This document shows, piece by piece, positions 60,641-64,000 of a stretch of DNA of 64,000 bases (position 1 is the stretch's first letter; each line of letters opens with the position of its first letter). This DNA is from GCA-002793235 sp965267355. GTDB taxonomy: Bacteria > Bacteroidota > Bacteroidia > Flavobacteriales_E > Vicingaceae. Location: NCBI GenBank assembly GCA_965267355.1, contig OZ253956.1, positions 682,001 to 746,000 of the forward strand. The letters are read 5' to 3'. The position numbers and the translations under genes are program-made. The notes under the pieces were generated by a model. The model searched no databases and was not told where the DNA came from. It saw only the letters and a program-made list of their open reading frames with translations.

Positions 60641-61690
60641 GTGAAAAAACTCGATTACATAATAGTTGGACAAGGTTTAGCAGGCTCAGTTTTAGCTTTT
60701 CAGTTAATGGAGCAAGGTAAAAAAATATTGATAATTGATGAAGAAAAAGAGTTTACCTCATCAAAAATTGCAGCTGGATTGTGTAATCCTATTGTATTTA
60801 AAAGGCTTACAAAAAGCTGGATGATAGATACTCTATTGGAAAATGCTAAAGCGTTTTATCGGAAGCAAGAACAATTTTTTGGTGATAGTTTCTATTTTGA
60901 CATTCCGCTATATAAACTATTTGTAAGTGAAGAGGAACAGCAATTTTGGAAACAAAAGAGTAATGAACCTGAATTATTTGATTGGCTAAACCCAAAAATA
61001 GAATATCCTTTTAACAAAGAAGTGAATAATGATTTTGGTGCTGCACATGTGTTAAATTCTGGTTTTTTGCAAACCGCCAAATGGCTAAATTGCTTTAAAA
61101 ACTACCTGATTGAAAAAGATGCTTTTTTACCAGCAGCTTTTAACCACATTCATCTAAAAATAAATGAGCATGATGTAGAATGGAAAGATTACTCAGCCAA
61201 ACAAATTATTTTTTGCGAGGGTTATCAAACTCGAAATAATCCTTATTTTAATTGGTTGCCATTTAAGCTAACCAAAGGAGAAGTACTAACGATTAGTTTT
61301 AAAAACTTAAAGTTAAACGCAGCCATCAACAAAGGTGTTTTTGTTTTGCCTTATAACAACAATTACAAACTAGGAGCAACATATAACTGGAGTGATATAG
61401 ATGAAAAACCCACCGATTCGGCTAAAGAATTACTATTGAATAAAGCAAAAAAAATTATTGCTGATGACATTGAAGTAGTTAAGCATAAAGCAGGAGTTAG
61501 ACCCACTGTTAAGGATAGAAGACCTATGCTAGGAATTCACCCTAAACACAACCAACTAGCCGTATTTAATGGTTTAGGAACAAAAGGAGTAATGCTAGCT
61601 CCTTACTTTGCCAATAAATTGGTAGATTTATTACTAGAAAACAAGCCCCTTCCCAATGAGGTAAACATAAATCGCTTTTGGAACAAATAG
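60641..61690 (+). CDS. FAD-dependent oxidoreductase of the DAO family
   Basis: A 349-residue flavoenzyme. YIIVGQGLAGSVLAFQLMEQ holds the GxGxxG FAD-binding motif, SSKIAAGLCNPIVFKRLTKSW is a family signature, and AGVRPTVKDRRPMLG ... FNGLGTKGVMLAPY is the C-terminal FAD contact. Probably oxidises an amine or amino acid; the substrate is unknown. I prefer GTG 60641; a TTG at 60632 would lie inside a -7-like box (TATTTTTG, 60627-60634). Confidence 0.87.
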   Translation: MKKLDYIIVGQGLAGSVLAFQLMEQGKKILIIDEEKEFTSSKIAAGLCNPIVFKRLTKSWMIDTLLENAKAFYRKQEQFFGDSFYFDIPLYKLFVSEEEQQFWKQKSNEPELFDWLNPKIEYPFNKEVNNDFGAAHVLNSGFLQTAKWLNCFKNYLIEKDAFLPAAFNHIHLKINEHDVEWKDYSAKQIIFCEGYQTRNNPYFNWLPFKLTKGEVLTISFKNLKLNAAINKGVFVLPYNNNYKLGATYNWSDIDEKPTDSAKELLLNKAKKIIADDIEVVKHKAGVRPTVKDRRPMLGIHPKHNQLAVFNGLGTKGVMLAPYFANKLVDLLLENKPLPNEVNINRFWNK

Positions 61691-61734
61691 GCTTGATTTT
61701 TGATAACAATACCTAAAATTAAAAACTATACAAC

Positions 61735-62082
61735 ATGAAAAAACTACTAACACTTTTTACAGTAACACTAATCGCTTTTGTATTTAGCACTAACACAGCA
61801 AGTGCTCAAAAAATTTATAAAGTAAAATATGAAAGTCAGGCTGACATTAAAGTTTACATTGTAAAATACGAATCGCAATGCGATTTAAAAGTTTTTACAG
61901 TAAAATATGAAAGCCAAGCTAACAAAGATGGCAAATGGTATTTTGTAGATTATGAAAGCCAAGCAGACAAAAAAGTTTACTTTGTTGACTATGAAAGTCA
62001 GGCTGATTTAAAAATTTATTGGGTAGATTATGAAAGCCAAGCTGGCTGGAAAAACAGCTCAAAATCGCATTTATTGAAATAA
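61735..62082 (+). CDS. DUF6150-type secreted YESQAD-repeat protein
   Basis: A 115-residue exported protein. Signal peptide MKKLLTLFTVTLIAFVFSTNTASAQ, then six copies of a repeat of about 13 residues, core V(K/D)YESQ(A/C)(D/N/G).K(V/I)(Y/F), the third copy two residues longer. Four lead residues alternate strand-like hydrophobics, so a stacked beta structure is likely. It matches the DUF6150 family, of unknown function. Single-gene unit: its stop codon lies in a terminator shared with the convergent lipoprotein gene. Confidence 0.85.
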   Translation: MKKLLTLFTVTLIAFVFSTNTASAQKIYKVKYESQADIKVYIVKYESQCDLKVFTVKYESQANKDGKWYFVDYESQADKKVYFVDYESQADLKIYWVDYESQAGWKNSSKSHLLK

Positions 62083-62111
62083 CTAAAGCCTCCGAAATGG
62101 AGGCTTTAGTT
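62081..62111. terminator. Bidirectional terminator shared by two convergent genes
   Basis: AACTAAAGCCTCC (62081-62093) pairs perfectly with GGAGGCTTTAGTT (62099-62111) around GAAAT. Both flanking stop codons (62080-62082 and 62110-62112) are part of or touch the stem. The T run after it is short. Confidence 0.85.
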
Positions 62112-62859
62112 ATTTCCTTCTATTTTTATTCTCTTTTACTAATTGTGAATAATTAATGGTTCCCGTAAATTCATTTGAATATACTTCATTTTCATAATTA
62201 TTCATTGTTTTAACTCTCAATTTTGTTTTATAATTACCTATATATTTAATCGTTGATGTAACTGTCAAATAATTTGGTGGTAAAACAATATCATTCAAAC
62301 CAGTTCCGCAATGATAGATATATGGTTTTTCAATCTCTTTCCATTCTCCTAAACTATCTTTTGCCTCAACAAGTAACCCGATATAATCTCCATAGCCTAT
62401 CCAAACAGAATCAGTAGTTGTATTTCTAACAAAAACAGGATAAGCATAATGTCCTTTTTTCTTCCTTGTTTTTTTTAGGTTATTTGGTTCAGGGGGTGGA
62501 ATAAATGCAAAGGGACTTACATTAGCTATTGTTTTAGTTGTGTCGACAAAGATTTCTATCCTCTCAAGACTAGGCATTGAAAAAGTTGGAAAAGGAGCAT
62601 CTAAGTAAACAAAATAATCTTCAAATCGATTGAAATTATTATAAATCAATTCCACTGTATCATCTATAGTTCCTATCGATAAAGGATTATAATTTGCTTC
62701 ACTTGTTGTAGAATCATTTTTGTAAGACAATAAAAAACTAGATGTATCAACCAAATAAAAGGAAGAATAATCAATTTTTTGTATTACATCCATTTTTTCC
62801 TCTTGCATACATCCAGAAGTAACCATCAAAAAAATCAAATATGCTATACATTTTCTCAT
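62110..62859 (-). CDS. Lipoprotein of unknown function
   Basis: A 249-residue lipoprotein (MRKCIAYLIFLMVTSGC, lipobox TSGC). The mature part is beta-rich with a Pro-rich stretch (SPFAFIPPPEPNNLKKTRKKKG) and no motif I recognise. Its start overlaps the stop of the YiiX-like gene by four bases, so they are translationally coupled and may act together at the envelope. Confidence 0.7.
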   Translation of the reverse strand: MRKCIAYLIFLMVTSGCMQEEKMDVIQKIDYSSFYLVDTSSFLLSYKNDSTTSEANYNPLSIGTIDDTVELIYNNFNRFEDYFVYLDAPFPTFSMPSLERIEIFVDTTKTIANVSPFAFIPPPEPNNLKKTRKKKGHYAYPVFVRNTTTDSVWIGYGDYIGLLVEAKDSLGEWKEIEKPYIYHCGTGLNDIVLPPNYLTVTSTIKYIGNYKTKLRVKTMNNYENEVYSNEFTGTINYSQLVKENKNRRK

Positions 62860-64000
62860 TTATCTTCCGACATCAATTCTTTCATTAATTCTAGCTGAGT
62901 TGATTCATCACATTTTTTGCCATCATGGTAAAAAGTGATTAATTTCAATGGTACTCCATTCCAGCATAAATTAGCAACGTTATCAGGACTAATGGTGTGT
63001 CTTCCGGCAGTTTTTTCTGTTGGCCAATCGATTTGTGGAAAACAAACATAAGCCAACTCTGAGCAAACAATCTTTTCGGTAGTATTTACATCAAAATTGA
63101 AATCGTACTCTTTACCAATTTGCCTAAAGGCTAATAATAAAGATTCCTTTTCTTTCTCGGTTACATCTTCATCAAAAACAGGTCGTAAAATGGCAATATC
63201 ATCTATATTCATAAACTCTTCTAAAGAGCTTAATTTCACCCCTTCTCTTAATGCTTCCACTATCTGATAACCATCTTTAGTTTCAGGCTCTCCATTGGGT
63301 GCTATTTCTTGATGGTAAGGAACAACCACTTCATGGTTCCACAGTTCTTTTTCTTGTAGTTGTTTTGGTGTTCCCATCCATATTGCAACATGACCAAAAT
63401 GACCAGGTATCAATTTATCAGTTAATCGAAAAGGAGTTTTTTCTAGAATAATATCCAACGGTTGCAGCACTTCCTGGATTTCTTTTTTCACTTTTTCATT
63501 GCCATACAATTTTCCTTTACGAGATTCCACTAAACCAACTGAATTGCCGAAAAATTTACTTACCTCATCAAACCCATCATCACGCATTTCAGCAACAACA
63601 TCTCGAGTAATTCTGCCAAACATTTGAAACTTTTTGGCAATCATATCTTCAGTATCTAAATTTTTAATATGATTATAGGCTGGACTAGAATAAATCAACA
63701 GTTTCAAATAGTAATAATCATAATCTTTTAAGTCATAAAACAGATCTTTCTTATTTTCAAAAAATGCAATACCATCTTGTATTCTTTTTTGTTTACTAAT
63801 TGAATTGGCTGCTAAGGTAATATCCAATAATTCGTTGGCTGAAATGCCAAACCCTTGATCAGGGTCGTTTACAATTCTTCTTAATCGCTTATCATTTTCA
63901 AACATTAAAGCCCCTAACAAATAATTGTCGTAAAGCGTTAATGCTGCAGCTGTAGAGAGCATCACTGCTTTAGTTCTAACAATTTCCGGTATTTGTTCCC
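62856..64000 (-). CDS. YiiX/YebB-like NlpC/P60-superfamily cysteine hydrolase (5' end outside window)
   Basis: At least 381 residues are visible. The frame stays open through 64000 (residues EQIPEIVRTKAVM precede the first internal ATG), so the true start is beyond the edge. GHFGHVAIWMG supplies the conserved His region and KIVCSELAYVCF the likely catalytic Cys of the permuted papain-like YiiX family, with EALREGVKLSSLEEF between. The first 150 residues form a helical, presumably membrane-near region. Family members cut amide bonds in lipids or peptidoglycan-linked peptides; the substrate is unknown. Confidence 0.82.
   Translation of the reverse strand, partial: EQIPEIVRTKAVMLSTAAALTLYDNYLLGALMFENDKRLRRIVNDPDQGFGISANELLDITLAANSISKQKRIQDGIAFFENKKDLFYDLKDYDYYYLKLLIYSSPAYNHIKNLDTEDMIAKKFQMFGRITRDVVAEMRDDGFDEVSKFFGNSVGLVESRKGKLYGNEKVKKEIQEVLQPLDIILEKTPFRLTDKLIPGHFGHVAIWMGTPKQLQEKELWNHEVVVPYHQEIAPNGEPETKDGYQIVEALREGVKLSSLEEFMNIDDIAILRPVFDEDVTEKEKESLLLAFRQIGKEYDFNFDVNTTEKIVCSELAYVCFPQIDWPTEKTAGRHTISPDNVANLCWNGVPLKLITFYHDGKKCDESTQLELMKELMSEDK

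Noticed and set aside
1..64000. CRISPR arrays, tRNA/rRNA genes, insertion sequences, prophage or defence islands
   Set aside because: No regularly spaced repeats, cloverleaf sequences, transposase, integrase or defence-type domains were found on reading both strands.

Overview
The window is a gene-dense, low-GC (roughly one third G+C by eye) chromosomal segment from a member of the Bacteroidota, most likely Flavobacteriales. Grounds: Flavobacteriia-type protein families (DUF6427/DUF6341 pair, DUF5686, Big_5-type lipoprotein, DUF6150), a type IX secretion C-terminal domain with SprB-like repeats, TPR/PD40/carboxypeptidase-regulatory envelope proteins, many lipoproteins, and promoters of the Bacteroidota form TTG-N18/19-TAnnTTTG. 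No tRNA, rRNA, CRISPR array, insertion sequence, phage or obvious transferred island was seen; the segment looks like ordinary vertically inherited chromosome.

Layout. 1-5380 (minus): a sulfur assimilation operon, metX - hom - siroheme sulfite reductase - cobA - precorrin-2 dehydrogenase (cut by the window edge). Its 5' leader (5381-5867) is the most unusual part of the window: a promoter, a SAM-I riboswitch, a 47-codon leader ORF ending in six consecutive Cys codons plus Thr-Cys, and a complete set of alternative hairpins (protector, antiterminator, terminator). It reads as a cysteine attenuator stacked behind a SAM riboswitch. 5932-10436 (minus): dnaG, a MORN-type lipoprotein, a polyprenyl diphosphate synthase and a flippase-like membrane protein. 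10448-13774 (plus): ArsC-like protein, DMT transporter, yicC, gmk, nadD. 13762-15009: divergent DUF6427 and DUF6341 genes. 15185-19160 (plus): rplM-rpsI-rpsB-tsf then pyrH-frr, each block closed by a terminator. 19230-25879 (minus): a large secreted MORN protein, a double-domain Usp, and yceD-rpmF-fabH-accB-accC for fatty-acid synthesis. 26046-36763: OmpA-like lipoprotein, orphan sensor kinase, truB, SH3-like lipoprotein, DUF5686 protein, radical SAM/SPASM enzyme, a TPR-PD40-SPOR envelope protein and a subclass B1 metallo-beta-lactamase. 36854-42021: tyrS, a secreted protein, YciI-like lipoprotein, a PlsC acyltransferase with a TerB-like tail, and an acyl-CoA carboxylase beta subunit. 42103-54577 (plus): a Reg_prop-SpoIIE phosphatase, DUF389, MarC, rnhA, a methionine-type aminotransferase, a 985-residue TPR/PD40 protein, an omega-amidase, and a RimK-associated protease with rimK. 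54619-60303 (minus): Big_5 lipoprotein, fRMsr-like GAF protein, and an 1186-residue PKD/SprB T9SS adhesin. 60641-64000: a DAO-family oxidoreductase, a DUF6150 repeat protein, a lipoprotein and a YiiX-like peptidase cut by the right edge.

How the parts fit. The left operon makes homocysteine precursors, reduces sulfite, and makes the siroheme that sulfite reductase needs. Its leader has the parts to sense both end products, SAM and Cys-tRNA(Cys). The aminotransferase, omega-amidase and free-methionine-sulfoxide-reductase-like GAF protein are further methionine-related functions. The remainder combines core translation, lipid and nucleotide genes with cell-envelope and T9SS genes typical of a Flavobacteriales cell surface.
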